From assembly GCA_013792055.1 (NCBI GenBank), contig VMSQ01000072.1, forward strand, positions 1-32,044: a stretch of 32,044 nucleotides of DNA. Direction: 5' to 3'. The notes under the pieces are model-generated. The model saw only the letters and a program-made list of their open reading frames with translations. It made no database searches and had not been told where the DNA came from. Positions 1-10,500 of the stretch are shown here, in pieces (positions within the stretch are counted from its first letter, which is position 1; each line of letters starts with the position of its first letter). Both the position numbers and the translations under genes were made by a program. This DNA is from Desulfobacteraceae bacterium. Lineage in GTDB: Bacteria > Desulfobacterota > Desulfobacteria > Desulfobacterales > ETH-SRB1.

Positions 1-819
1 ACTATCATGGCGGACAGCGGCCAGATAGAGCAGGTCCTGATGAATCTTGCTACAAATGCAAGAGACGCCATGCCGGAAGGCGGGCTGTTAACCATAAGCA
101 CAGAGCTTATGGAATTGGACAGTCATTTTATAAAGACACATTGTTATGATGTTAAGCCTGGCAGGTATTGTCTTATTTCTGTTGCGGATACCGGCATCGG
201 TATGGATGAAAATACAAAAAAAAGAATATTTGAGCCATTTTTTACAACCAAAGAATTGGGAAGGGGCACAGGACTCGGTTTGTCCATAATATACGGGATA
301 ATCACACAGCACGACGGCTTTATAGATGTCTTAAGCAAACCCGGCAAGGGCACAACATTCAAGATATATCTTCCCGTAATCAAATCTTCGATTGAAGAAA
401 CCGAAGCAGATACTCTTCCTCCTCAAAAAGGCGGCACGGAGACAGTGCTTGTGGCAGAAGACGATGAGACAGTGAGAGAAATCATCAAAACCATACTTGA
501 CCGGTTTGGTTATAAGGTCATAGAGGCTGTGGATGGAGAAGATGCCGTTATAAGATTTAAGGAAAATAAAGATAAAATAGATCTTGTTATCCTTGATGTA
601 ATAATGCCGAAAAAGAACGGCAAAATGGCTTATGATGAGATAAAAGAGTTACGCCCTGAAATCAAGGCTATCTTTACAAGCGGATATACTACAGATCTTA
701 TAGATAAAAAAGGGATTCTTGAAGAAGGAATAAACTTTATTCAAAAACCGGTTTCAGCAAATGAGCTTTTGAGAAAGATTAGAGAAGTGCTTGAGGGTGA
801 TGAAAAATCCGCAATATGA
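1..819 (+). CDS. Hybrid sensor histidine kinase, C-terminal part (5' truncated by window edge)
   Basis: The reading frame is open through base 1, so the ATG at 7 is not a real start and the N-terminal sensor and phospho-acceptor domains lie outside the window. What remains is a HATPase_c catalytic domain (N box QIEQVLMNLATNARDAMPEGG-like, G1 DTGIGMD, F box FEPFFTTKE, G2 GRGTGLGLS), roughly the first 130 residues, followed by a receiver domain (TVLVAEDDE acidic pocket, phospho-acceptor Asp in VILDVIMP, Lys in FIQKPVS). The kinase would autophosphorylate in the cytoplasm and pass phosphate to its own receiver. It is convergent with glgB, with only 5 bases between stop codons. It is closely similar in layout to the complete kinase at 21180-23117. 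The stimulus cannot be inferred. Confidence 0.95.
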   Translation, partial: TIMADSGQIEQVLMNLATNARDAMPEGGLLTISTELMELDSHFIKTHCYDVKPGRYCLISVADTGIGMDENTKKRIFEPFFTTKELGRGTGLGLSIIYGIITQHDGFIDVLSKPGKGTTFKIYLPVIKSSIEETEADTLPPQKGGTETVLVAEDDETVREIIKTILDRFGYKVIEAVDGEDAVIRFKENKDKIDLVILDVIMPKKNGKMAYDEIKELRPEIKAIFTSGYTTDLIDKKGILEEGINFIQKPVSANELLRKIREVLEGDEKSAI

Positions 820-824
820 ATGCG

Positions 825-2855
825 TCAGATGGTTTCTGGTTGCAGCACAATTGCTGTATGGGTTGGAAGATACAGGCTTATCCAGTTACTATTTTTCCCA
901 TCGGCTTTATTATTAAGGGTAACATGACATTGCTCTTTCATCAATCTACCATGTCCACCATACTCTTCGGCATCGCTATTAAAAATCATGTGGTATTTTC
1001 CCGGCAGTGCTTCAAAACAGTAATTGTTATGTGAGCATGAGGAATGAAAGTTGAAAACAAATAAAAGGCCTGCCCTTGTAAATGCTATAACCTTGTCCTC
1101 AAAATGTTCCCGCAACAGAACCGGCCCTTCAGACTCCAGCAGTCTGAATCGTTTTGCCAGTGATATCATCTCCCGATCAAAACGAGCAAGAAAATGATAT
1201 TTCAGGTTATAATCATCTGCAAGATGCCACTGACGCCGTGCATAGTGATATGACCAGTTGTTTCCTTCACGGGGAAAATCAATCCATTCAGGGTGCCCGA
1301 ATTCATTTCCCATAAAATTGAGATAGCCGTTTCCGGCTGTGGCCAGGGTAATCAGACGGATAAGCTTGTGCAGGGCAATGCCCCTGTCTACTGAAATGCT
1401 CTTATCTTCTGTACTCATATATTTGTACATCTCTGAGCCGATAAGCCTGAATATTAGAGTCTGATCTCCCACAAGTGCCTGGTCGTGAGACTCGGTATAA
1501 CTTATGGTTTTTTCATCCATCCTTCTGTTGTTCAGTTCATACCAAAGGTTGCTCAGAGGCCAGTACTCATCAGCTATATCTTTAACAAGTTTGATCCAGT
1601 AATCAGGAATACCCATTGCAAAGCGGTAGTCAAACCCTACTCCTCCCTTAGACAGGGGAGCAGCCAATCCCGGCATACCGCTTATATCTTCAGCAATAGT
1701 AATGGCATCCGGGCGAACTTCTTTGATAACCTTGTTAGTCAGTGTAAGACAGGTCAGTGCATCTTCATCAACGCTGTCGTCAAAATACTGTTCATATGAA
1801 GTAAAGGCATTCCCCATGCCGTGATGATGATACAGCATGCTGGTAATCCCATCAAATCGAAAGCCGTCAAAATGATACTCATCCAGCCAGAACCTGCAGT
1901 TGGAAAGAAGAAAGTGAAGGACCTGATATTTTCCATAGTCAAAACACCTTGAATCCCAGGCATAGTGATGACCACGAGGCCCCTTGTGAAAGTACTGGTA
2001 TAAAGTGCCGTCGAAACGGCTGAGCCCTTCGACTTCATTTAATACTGAATGTGAATGGATAAGGTCTATGATCACGGTCATTCCAGAGGCATGGGCGGTA
2101 TCAACGAGTTCCTTTAATTCCTCTGGTGTTCCGAACCTTGAAGAAGCAGCAAAAAAGCTGGAAACATGGTATCCAAATGACCCATAGTATGGATGCTCGG
2201 GTATTCCCATAAGCTGAAGAGTATTATAGCCGGCCGCAATTATACGCGGAATAATTTTTGCGGTAAATTCCCGAAAAGAACCAATCTTCTCTTCTTCCTG
2301 CGCCATACCAACATGAGCCTCATAAATAAAAAGTGCTTCAGAAGAACGCCGGAAATCCCTGCATTGCCATTTATATGGAAATGGCGGCGACCAAACCTGA
2401 GCATTAAAAATCAAGGTTTCCGGATCCTGAACCACCCGCCTTGCATAGGCAGGAATACGGTCGCCTTTTCCGCCTTCCCAGTGAATTCGAAGTCGGTATA
2501 GGTCGCCGTGCTTTAAAGTTTCTTCAGGCATATGGATTTCCCATACCGCTTCTTCATTGATACGCTCCAAAGCAAACGCTTTCTTTTCCTGCCACCCTGT
2601 CATATCGCCAATCAGATAAATTGCTGTGGCATTTGGAGCCCACTCCCTGAAGACCCACTCGCCTTCTCTGAAATGCAGGCCAAAGTACTCGTGGCCTGAA
2701 GCAAAATCAGCCAGGCTTATCTTTCCCTGAGTAAGTTTCTCTTCAACTTCTATAACACGCTCAAGCCTTCTTTTAAGAGCTTTCTCATAAGGCCGAAGAT
2801 ATGGGTCATTATCTAAAAGGGCTTGTAAAGTAATGGATTTAGGGGACATGGGCAT
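825..2855 (-). CDS. glgB: 1,4-alpha-glucan branching enzyme, eukaryotic GBE1-like (GH13_8) type
   Basis: Makes alpha-1,6 branch points in glycogen by cutting an alpha-1,4 chain and re-attaching it. It has 676 residues: a CBM48-like N-terminal module (about 55-150) and then a GH13 barrel. The four GH13 regions are visible: region I DLIHSHS (264-270), region II GFRFDGITSM with nucleophile D335, region III IAEDISG with acid/base E389, and region IV TESHDQA (H457, D458). The run MLYHHHG after region II and DLIHSHS in place of the usual bacterial DWVPAHF are typical of the eukaryotic/GBE1-like subfamily rather than E. coli-type GlgB. Two in-frame ATGs (residues 1 and 3) are possible starts. It is the last gene of the minus-strand glycogen cluster, after glgA and a 398-bp repeat-filled gap, and may therefore be transcribed separately. 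Confidence 0.95.
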   Translation of the reverse strand: MPMSPKSITLQALLDNDPYLRPYEKALKRRLERVIEVEEKLTQGKISLADFASGHEYFGLHFREGEWVFREWAPNATAIYLIGDMTGWQEKKAFALERINEEAVWEIHMPEETLKHGDLYRLRIHWEGGKGDRIPAYARRVVQDPETLIFNAQVWSPPFPYKWQCRDFRRSSEALFIYEAHVGMAQEEEKIGSFREFTAKIIPRIIAAGYNTLQLMGIPEHPYYGSFGYHVSSFFAASSRFGTPEELKELVDTAHASGMTVIIDLIHSHSVLNEVEGLSRFDGTLYQYFHKGPRGHHYAWDSRCFDYGKYQVLHFLLSNCRFWLDEYHFDGFRFDGITSMLYHHHGMGNAFTSYEQYFDDSVDEDALTCLTLTNKVIKEVRPDAITIAEDISGMPGLAAPLSKGGVGFDYRFAMGIPDYWIKLVKDIADEYWPLSNLWYELNNRRMDEKTISYTESHDQALVGDQTLIFRLIGSEMYKYMSTEDKSISVDRGIALHKLIRLITLATAGNGYLNFMGNEFGHPEWIDFPREGNNWSYHYARRQWHLADDYNLKYHFLARFDREMISLAKRFRLLESEGPVLLREHFEDKVIAFTRAGLLFVFNFHSSCSHNNYCFEALPGKYHMIFNSDAEEYGGHGRLMKEQCHVTLNNKADGKNSNWISLYLPTHTAIVLQPETI

Positions 2856-2929
2856 AGTTGCTAACTTAAATAGTTAAATTTCTAAAATGTGAATCACCTT
2901 GTAGAAAATATTTCGAACCATTCGATTGC

Positions 2930-3187
2930 GGATTTCGGATTTTGGATTGAAGGAATTGAAAAAAATGAACATCCAACGTCCAACATCGAATGTTGAATGA
3001 TGAATGATGAAATCGCTTTGCTCTGCCGGTTTATATATTGGCAGAATACCTTATTCGACGTTCGATGTTCAATGTTCGATGTTCGATGTTCATCTTTTAA
3101 AATAATTTGTGGAGCAAAGCGATACAATAAATCCCCAATCCCCAATCCCCAATCCGCATTCCGCATTCCGCATTCCGCATTCCGCAA
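2930..3187. repeat. Degenerate heptanucleotide tandem repeats with an inverted repeat, in the glgA-glgB gap
   Basis: The gap between glgA and glgB holds several blocks with a 7-nt period: GAATGAT units near 2993-3009, TTCGATG/TTCAATG units near 3056-3092, CCCAATC units near 3133-3155, and CCGCATT units near 3155-3186. A perfect 12-bp inverted repeat, ATCGCTTTGCTC (3012-3023) and GAGCAAAGCGAT (3112-3123), brackets the middle blocks. The spurious ORFs predicted here (NIEHRTSN-like proteins) are translations of the repeat. No promoter or gene could be recognised in the 398 bases. Confidence 0.85.
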
Positions 3188-3253
3188 TTTTCACTCTAAT
3201 CCTTGGCATACTAATTTATCCAACCTTGTATGCAAGTTTTAGGTCATAAATGA

Positions 3254-4765
3254 TCAATTTATTAGTGGCCGCTTTAACATTTTTTCGTAAAGATCAATGT
3301 ATTTGCGCGCTGTAACCGCATGATTAAAAGAAGCAATACTTTCCGTCATTGCCTTCTCAATCTTCTGTTTTTTAATCTTTTGCGGAAGATTATAAAAAAG
3401 CATCGCCTGCTTGATGGCCCATAATAATCCATTTGAATCAAAGGTTTTGAAAAGAAAACCATTGCCTGTATCATTATCAACATCCATGTGAACCACCGTG
3501 TCATGTATTCCTCCGGTATCATGAGCTACCGGGAGAGATCCATATAAAAGTCCAATCATTTGGGGAAGACCGCAAGGCTCAAAACGTGAAGGCATTAGAA
3601 CAAAATCTGAGGCTCCATAGGCTATTCGTGCCAGACGCTCATCAAAGTCGCAGATAGCAACCCGCTGATGTAAACCGTGAAAATTCACTATATCTCTAAA
3701 ATGTCTTTGAAACTCTCCATTTGCGACAAAGATGATTTCAAGATTCTGCTCCCAGAAAAGCGAAACAACATGATAAAGTATGTCTGATAGTAGCTGGCAA
3801 CCTTTTTGAACTGTATCGAGACGAGAAGGCCAGAAAAATATTGGTGCATTTACATCCTGAATTAGCCCCAACATTTTTTGTATGGAGCGCTTGTTTTCTT
3901 GTTTGCCGATATAATGATTCTTTGAGGTATACTGACTAACCAGGGCTTCGTCGGTTGAAGGATTAAAAGATGGGTCCGGAGCATTCAGTATCCCTGCTGC
4001 ACATCCGGCATAAAATTTATTCGCCAGCTCCCTTTGAAGGCGCCCTTCAATAAAATAATGTAATCCATCCACGACCTCCTTCAAAAAGGTCGGGCTTACT
4101 GTATTTACAAAGTGAGCGGCAAAAATTCCACTTGCAAGAAAATCAATGATAGAAGACCCTCTGGTTGCCTCATAACTGCCGGAACAATAATCATAAAAAA
4201 GATATTGCCAGAAAGATGCGGCATCAATACCCTTGTCCTCAATATCAAACAGAGGACTATTTACGGTGTAAATATTGTGTACAGTAAAAAGACAGGGGAT
4301 GCCCAATTGCCTTGCCATGGCAGGAATAAGGCCTGTCATCCAGTCATTACAATGGATAAGATCCGGCTGAACATTGGGAATAATATTGTTAATAACCTCT
4401 CGCTGAAATGCCAGAGCAATTTTCGAATTTTCCCACTCATAACCGGAATAGATTCGGTCAATGTAGAAAAAAGCTCTGTCTTCGGCCAGATGAATCCTTT
4501 CATTGGGCATTTTTTTTCGAATGGTATTCAGCTCTTTCCCTAAAATTAAAGCGTTTTGGGCATTGAATATTTCACGATAATCAGGAATAGCCACATGCAC
4601 ATCAGCCCCCTGGTCAAAAAGGGCGCTGATTAATGCAGCAGATACATCCGCCAGTCCACCCGCCTTTGCGACAAGATAATTCGCAACATTGCCCATCCCC
4701 TTTGGCAGATAGGTTACTTCCGGGGTAACTATAAGAATACGCGGATTAGCTGAAGCCTTTTTCAT
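3254..4765 (-). CDS. glgA: Glycogen synthase (GT5, ADP-glucose type)
   Basis: Transfers glucose from a nucleotide sugar (ADP-glucose in the family) to the non-reducing end of growing glycogen. It has 503 residues and a GT-B fold. The N-terminal donor-binding loop KAGGLADV (34-41) is present, slightly further from the start than in E. coli GlgA because of a short insertion (KGMGNVANY). The C-terminal Rossmann half has the retaining-GT motif PSRFEPCGLPQ followed by a glycine loop DTGGIHDT. It starts 5 bases after the glgP stop codon, and its Shine-Dalgarno (AAAGGA on the minus strand) lies in the 3' end of glgP, so the two are almost certainly cotranscribed and translationally coupled. No glgC (ADP-glucose pyrophosphorylase) is in the window. 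Confidence 0.95.
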   Translation of the reverse strand: MKKASANPRILIVTPEVTYLPKGMGNVANYLVAKAGGLADVSAALISALFDQGADVHVAIPDYREIFNAQNALILGKELNTIRKKMPNERIHLAEDRAFFYIDRIYSGYEWENSKIALAFQREVINNIIPNVQPDLIHCNDWMTGLIPAMARQLGIPCLFTVHNIYTVNSPLFDIEDKGIDAASFWQYLFYDYCSGSYEATRGSSIIDFLASGIFAAHFVNTVSPTFLKEVVDGLHYFIEGRLQRELANKFYAGCAAGILNAPDPSFNPSTDEALVSQYTSKNHYIGKQENKRSIQKMLGLIQDVNAPIFFWPSRLDTVQKGCQLLSDILYHVVSLFWEQNLEIIFVANGEFQRHFRDIVNFHGLHQRVAICDFDERLARIAYGASDFVLMPSRFEPCGLPQMIGLLYGSLPVAHDTGGIHDTVVHMDVDNDTGNGFLFKTFDSNGLLWAIKQAMLFYNLPQKIKKQKIEKAMTESIASFNHAVTARKYIDLYEKMLKRPLIN

Positions 4766-4770
4766 TTACT

Positions 4771-7335
4771 TTAGTCCTTTAAAGCCCAGGCAATTAAGCC
4801 TGGAGCATGTTTTATCCAGTCATCTCCCTTTGATATTATCCTGGCAGTAAAACCATATCTGCCTGCAACACCACAGGGTACTTTGCAGTTATAAAGGTAT
4901 TCTCCCCCGCCCCGGTTTTCAAGCACCTTCATCTGGACAACATTGGTTTCAGAAAGCTCATCCAAAGATTTTAATGCGCCGTATACCAGATGCACTTCGA
5001 GTTCTTCCGGACTAAGTTCACCCATATTCACAACGACATCAACATTAAAGGAGTCTCCCACAGAGAATGGGCCTTTTTCATCTCCGACAGGATCCCCCAC
5101 TCTGATACTACTCCAGAATTTACGGAGTTTTTCACGTTGTGCGGCTATTTCCCTGGCTTCTTTAGCATCGTTCTCCAAAAGGTCATCCAACCTTTTTATA
5201 GCTGGAATATAAAAACGATCTCTATATTCGCTTACCATTCTCAGGCTGCAAAAATTTTCCATAGCCATCTTAATCGACTCTTTCATCATTTTAACCCATC
5301 TGGCTGGACAGGCTCCGTTCTTTCTTTCATAAAAAGCTGGGATAACATCGTTTTCAAGGATATTATATAGGGCCTGAGCCTCAACAGAATCCTGGTATTC
5401 GGGATCAGAATATTCCTCCGTACCGCCGATACACCAGCCTCTCTCAATTTCCTCAGAATATCCTTCGCACCACCACCCGTCCAGAACGCTTAAGTTAAGG
5501 GCACCATTGATAGCTGCTTTCATGCCCGACGTGCCACATGCCTCAAAAGGGCGCCTGGGAGTGTTCAGCCATACATCAGCTCCCTGTACCAAAAGCCCAG
5601 CCAAGTGCATATCGTAGTCTTCAAGAAAAATAAATCTATGTCGAACACTGGGTCTGCTGGAAAACTTGATAATTTTTTTAATAAGCTCCTTTCCCTCATT
5701 ATCCTTAGGATGCGCCTTGCCTGCAAAAATGAACTGAACCGGCCGAGTCTTTGAATTAATGATCGCTTCCAATCGCTCAGTGTCTTTGAGCAAAAGGGTT
5801 GCACGTTTATAAGATGCGAATCGGCGAGCAAACCCAATAGTAAGGATATCATGATCCAGTACAGATTCAACATCTTGCATTACTGATTTTGGTGCATTGC
5901 GCCGTCCATACTGCTTCGCCATCAGATCCCGACAAGCGCCTATTAGACGGGAGCGATTCATTTCATGAGCACGCCAGAGCTCCTCGTCGTATATTGCGCC
6001 AATCCGTCTAACAATATTCTGAGCGCGCGATTTCATAAACCAGTCAGGACCTATATATCGCTCAAAAAGCATTGTATATTCATGAGAAAGAAAAGTCTGA
6101 AGATGCACTCCATTTGTAATATAAGTGATAGGGACTTCCGCTTTAGCCCTTTTCGGCCAGATAAACGACCACATTTTTCGCACAGTATCCCCATGCAATT
6201 TGCTGACACCATTACAGTATTGTGCCATACGAATACCCAGAACAAACATGGAAAAAGGCTCATTAGGATCTGCACCAATCGGCTTTCCCCAGGACAGAAT
6301 TTCATCTTCTGTAGTATTCAGGCTTTTGCACAAAGGACGGATAAAAGGTCTCACGATATCATTGGGGAACTCATCGTAACCGGCAGCCACAGGTGTATGA
6401 GTGGTAAAAACTGTGGTTCTTGGAATAATTTCAAGGGCTGTTTTAAGATCAACATTATATCTCTTTATAAATTGAGAGATCCTTTCAATGCTGGAAAATG
6501 CTGAATGCCCTTCGTTCATATGACATACTGCGGGAAATATTCCTATGGCTTCGAGAGCTCGCATCCCTCCGATACCCAGGAGCACCTCCTGAATCAGTCT
6601 CACCTTTTGGCCATCAGCATAAAGTCTTGAGGTAATGTCCCGAATTTCCTGTGAATTTTCCGGAATATTGGTATCAAGCAGATAAAGGGGAACGCAGCCG
6701 ACCATGATTTTCCAGACAATAACATGGAATTCGCCATCAGGTCCGGTTAAAGATATTTTTATTTCCTTTCCTGAAGAATCGCAAACTCTTTCCAATGGTA
6801 TATTGTAAAGATCTGTCTCATGATATATCTCCTGCTGTATTCCATCCTGATTGAGATACTGGCGGAAATAGCCCTGTCTATAAAGGAGTCCGACTCCAAC
6901 CAGGGGAAAAGCCAGATTAGAAGAAGCCTTAAGAAAGTCGCCTGCAAGGATACCCAGGCCTCCGGCAAAAAAAGGAAGGCTTTCGTGGATTCCATACTCC
7001 ATAGAAAAATAGGCAATAACTCCATCTTTGCCGAAAGGAGTACCTGCCAGATTAACATTAGCGCTGACACGGCTTCCAAATTTTTCTTTAACCTGCCCCT
7101 GGTGTGCCAGGAAACTGTCATCCTTTGCCAGTTCCTCAAACCGTTCCTGTGAAATGCGGGATAAAAATACAATAGGATTCCGTTCTGAATTCTCCCATAA
7201 CCTCGGATCAATGCGGCGAAAAAGCTCAACCGCATGCGGCTTCCAGCTCCACCAGAGGTTCTGTGATAACTCTTCTAAAAAAGACAGGGATTCAGGTATC
7301 TTTGGATAAACCTGAAAGATTTTCAAATGACTCAT
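4771..7335 (-). CDS. glgP: Alpha-glucan (glycogen) phosphorylase, DUF3417-containing type
   Basis: Phosphorolyses alpha-1,4-glucan ends to glucose-1-phosphate (GT35, PLP-dependent). It has 854 residues. The first ~90 residues (SQNLWWSW motif) are the DUF3417 N-terminal module of the archaeal/thermophile-like phosphorylases, which are not the same as E. coli GlgP/MalP. The PLP-binding segment EACGTSGMKAAINGAL contains the expected Schiff-base lysine (K606), followed by the conserved LDGWWCEGY. NEGHSAF (274-280) and TTHTPVAAG (311-319) are also characteristic. It is followed by glgA after 5 bases and preceded by the debranching fusion across a 173-bp gap filled by a heptamer repeat. Paired with the debranching enzyme it completes glycogen breakdown. 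Confidence 0.95.
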   Translation of the reverse strand: MSHLKIFQVYPKIPESLSFLEELSQNLWWSWKPHAVELFRRIDPRLWENSERNPIVFLSRISQERFEELAKDDSFLAHQGQVKEKFGSRVSANVNLAGTPFGKDGVIAYFSMEYGIHESLPFFAGGLGILAGDFLKASSNLAFPLVGVGLLYRQGYFRQYLNQDGIQQEIYHETDLYNIPLERVCDSSGKEIKISLTGPDGEFHVIVWKIMVGCVPLYLLDTNIPENSQEIRDITSRLYADGQKVRLIQEVLLGIGGMRALEAIGIFPAVCHMNEGHSAFSSIERISQFIKRYNVDLKTALEIIPRTTVFTTHTPVAAGYDEFPNDIVRPFIRPLCKSLNTTEDEILSWGKPIGADPNEPFSMFVLGIRMAQYCNGVSKLHGDTVRKMWSFIWPKRAKAEVPITYITNGVHLQTFLSHEYTMLFERYIGPDWFMKSRAQNIVRRIGAIYDEELWRAHEMNRSRLIGACRDLMAKQYGRRNAPKSVMQDVESVLDHDILTIGFARRFASYKRATLLLKDTERLEAIINSKTRPVQFIFAGKAHPKDNEGKELIKKIIKFSSRPSVRHRFIFLEDYDMHLAGLLVQGADVWLNTPRRPFEACGTSGMKAAINGALNLSVLDGWWCEGYSEEIERGWCIGGTEEYSDPEYQDSVEAQALYNILENDVIPAFYERKNGACPARWVKMMKESIKMAMENFCSLRMVSEYRDRFYIPAIKRLDDLLENDAKEAREIAAQREKLRKFWSSIRVGDPVGDEKGPFSVGDSFNVDVVVNMGELSPEELEVHLVYGALKSLDELSETNVVQMKVLENRGGGEYLYNCKVPCGVAGRYGFTARIISKGDDWIKHAPGLIAWALKD

Positions 7336-7354
7336 TTATTATATCCTTTATAAT

Positions 7355-7471
7355 CTCTTTGCTCTTTGCTCTTTGCTCTTTGCTCTTTGCTCTTTGCTCT
7401 TAGCTCTTAGCTCTTTGCTCTTAGCTCTTAGCTCTTAGCTCTTTGCTCTTTGCTCTTTGCTCTTTGCTCTT
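7355..7471. repeat. Heptanucleotide tandem repeat (CTCTTTG/CTCTTAG), about 17 units
   Basis: Nearly perfect tandem copies of a 7-nt unit, CTCTTTG alternating irregularly with CTCTTAG, fill most of the 173-bp gap between the debranching gene and glgP, about 20 bp upstream of the glgP start. On the transcribed strand it reads GAGCAAA/GAGCTAA. Because it lies within the presumed operon it would be in the mRNA leader of glgP. The same unit recurs at 17450-17470. Confidence 0.97.
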
Positions 7472-7508
7472 TTAAATTATATCGCTTTTTCTAATATCTT
7501 GTAAATAT

Positions 7509-10500
7509 TTATTCAAGCTTTTTAATATTAACCCAGACCCTCAACAATTCACTTGCTCCCCAGGCCTGCGCATCACATCCACGTTGCGTGTGAGGGAAAT
7601 TTCCATCAAGAATCTCCGGGACATGTCCGGCGCAACCCTGCTCAATAATACGCGAGCTGCTGGAAAGCCAGGAAAGCGCTGTATCCTTTCCTTCAGCCCC
7701 ATATGTTTTAACCCATGCCTCGCAAAAACAAGGGAAAAGCCAGGTCCAGGCAGTACCATTATGGTATGCCGGCTTTCGACTGGTATTTTCGTCCCCTTTG
7801 TAGCTTCCCTGATAAGGATTATTGGGGTCATTTATAATTTTATTGTTATGCATTACAGGCAAAGGACGGCTAACCGGGCGGTCGGCAAGGCTTCGAATAG
7901 CGCCGGGCACAAGAAGTTCTTCACATGAAGATAAGATATTCCGGCAAACCATGTTATCTGAAACTGCTCCCAGTGTAATAGCTAAAAGCTGATTTGGACG
8001 AAGTGCATCATCAGGTTCTGATTGTCTGGGTATTTCTCCAGCTCTGAAGTGAAGGCAGTCGGACAGATATCCTTTATCTTTGATCAAAAATAATTCAAGG
8101 ATTGAAGACTGAACCTTTTTTGCCATATCTTTCCATTTTTTTCCCGCTTTCCCTGAATCAATCTGAGATAGAAATGTTAGAGCAAAAAACCAGAGTGCCT
8201 GTATCTCAACTGGATAACCTTCCCGTGGTGTTCCTGCAGGATGGTTTGTATCCATCCATGTAAAATGAGCCGGGCTGAAAATCAGGCACGACTCAGGATC
8301 CATTTTAATGCCATTGGAAGTGCCTTCCATATAGGAGTTAATAATTGAAAAAAGTATTTGGCGTATTGTTTTTTTCCCGCACTTTAAGCTGAGAAATTTT
8401 TTGTTTCCTTTAATATTGACAAGGTCGGAACATGCCACGAAAAACCAAAGCGGGGCATCGGAAGTGTCACGGTTGCCGGCATCATCTCCATGGATCATGT
8501 TGGGAATTGTGCCTCCTTCCTCAAACTGTCCGAACTGCCTCAATATTGAACGTGCTTCTTCAGTTCTGCCGGCAGCAATTAAACCTCTGGCAAAAATTAA
8601 AGAATCGCGTCCCCAGTCAAGAAACCATGGATATCCTGCGATTACGGTATGTAATGAGCCTCTTTTAACGACATAATGATCCATTGCTTTATTTAAGGCT
8701 TCGTCCATATCGCAACATTCATCAGCTTTTAATAGAGATGCCTCAATTTGAGGTATAAGGCTGCTTTGCGGTAAAGTGCTTTTATCTTGTCTGCCATAGA
8801 TATGCGCTGTCAATTCAACTGACTGGTTCCCTTTCAAAAGTGTCGAAAAATAACCGGGGCTAAACAGATCTGAGTCGGGATCCAGACCTCTCTCAGCATC
8901 AATGTTTCGGTACACCATATATTGCCACTCGGGCTCCCAGTCAAAACTGCCTTCAGAAATCCTGATGGAAAGATTATGTTCTTGTTCCGGCGAAAAAGTA
9001 AAACCCTGTGGATATACTTTAAAGGATTTACGCCAGGAATGTTCCGGGCCGGTATATGCTTTAGTCGGCTCGTGGAAATTACGGTTTTCAACGTCAGGCC
9101 GAAGAATAAGCTTTACCTTCTGCTGATCCCCAAGCCTGCCGTCCTGTCCATTTGACGGGTGTCGGGAAAATACAATACTTAAACCATTTTCACTCTTCAT
9201 CATCTCAATCCCTATTGTAAAAAGGACATGTTCGCCCTGACCGGAAGGAATATGGTAACGCCATATTCCTTTTGACTTGTAATCAAATTCAAAGGAATCG
9301 AGGCAGTGAACACCAATATCCTGTGAATAACCTTGAAACACAAGCCATGCACGACATCTGGTAAACATAATCCATCGGTCTTCGGGATATTTAGAATTAA
9401 TATTTGCAGCAATAAGAGCGTCATAACGGCTGCTTAGCTCTCCCCATGCAAAACGTGACCGGGACATTCCGCCCTTGCCGTTTGTGCCAAGCATAATATG
9501 TGGCTTCCCAAGTAATTCAGAACGGTAATATTTTCTTTTTACTTTTGCGTTTTCTGCATTGGGCAGGAAAAGAAGCGGTGCATCGAAATGTTTGCATTTG
9601 CCATTGTTATAAAATGAAACTCTAAGTGTTCGAGAGTAAAGCCCTTCCGGTTCAGCTAATGGAGAAAAAAGGGAAAAAAACGATCCGTCAGCCTGCTGCC
9701 GGCTGTCTTCATTAGCCAGACATTCCTCTTTATTCATAATACGGGCGCGAAAAGAACCGGGAGCCCTCACAATAAGAAAATGCCCCGGCGGTATCATCAC
9801 TTCACGCCTGACATCTTTAGGCCATTGCCAGGTAATAACCCGCGGCTCATCGCTGAACGGATTCAGCTTTTTACAAAAATTAATCGGATCTTTTTCAAGA
9901 TGCTCAGCAGCTTCTTCCGGATCAAAATTTCCAATATCACTTACGCCTTTATAAAATTTAAACACGTCGAGGGCTTTTGCGCGCAAGCGCTGTTTTTTTA
10001 TTTGCTCGGGAATAATAAAAAAAACTTCGTTATCTTCCATGCCCTTCTCAACCAACTCCAAATCGCTATTGTCTTCGGAAAGGCAGAATACTGTGCCGGG
10101 TCCAAGAGAACATGTAAAATTCTTGCTCATTTTGTTTACATCAATTTTTTCTCCGGTAAGAAGATCTACAAAAGCTGAGCCTTCCATTCCTGTTTCATGC
10201 GGATTCCATTTCGCTAAAGTCTGGCTCTCGTCATCAAGGTTTGCAATTATAAGAAGTTTCTTCCCTGTAGGAATGTTGTGGCGCAACAAGACGATATTGT
10301 TTCCCTTACCATGCTGTATTAATTTCAGGTTAGTTCTGTCAAAAAAGGCTGGATGAGTTCTTAACAGGGAATTGAGACGACGGATATGTTCCACCTGGTT
10401 TTTTTCTGCACCCCAGTTAAGAGAAGGTGAACCGTGTACTTTTATTTTTTCTGTAGCATACCACTCAACTCCATTTGCAAAGGCAAATCCACCTTTATCC

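Noticed and set aside
2894-3242. ORFs encoding NIEHRTSN-like proteins on both strands
   Set aside because: They are translations of the heptanucleotide repeat block; no ribosome site and no real protein features.
7355-7471. CRISPR array
   Set aside because: Units are 7 nt and contiguous, with no spacers; it is a simple tandem repeat.
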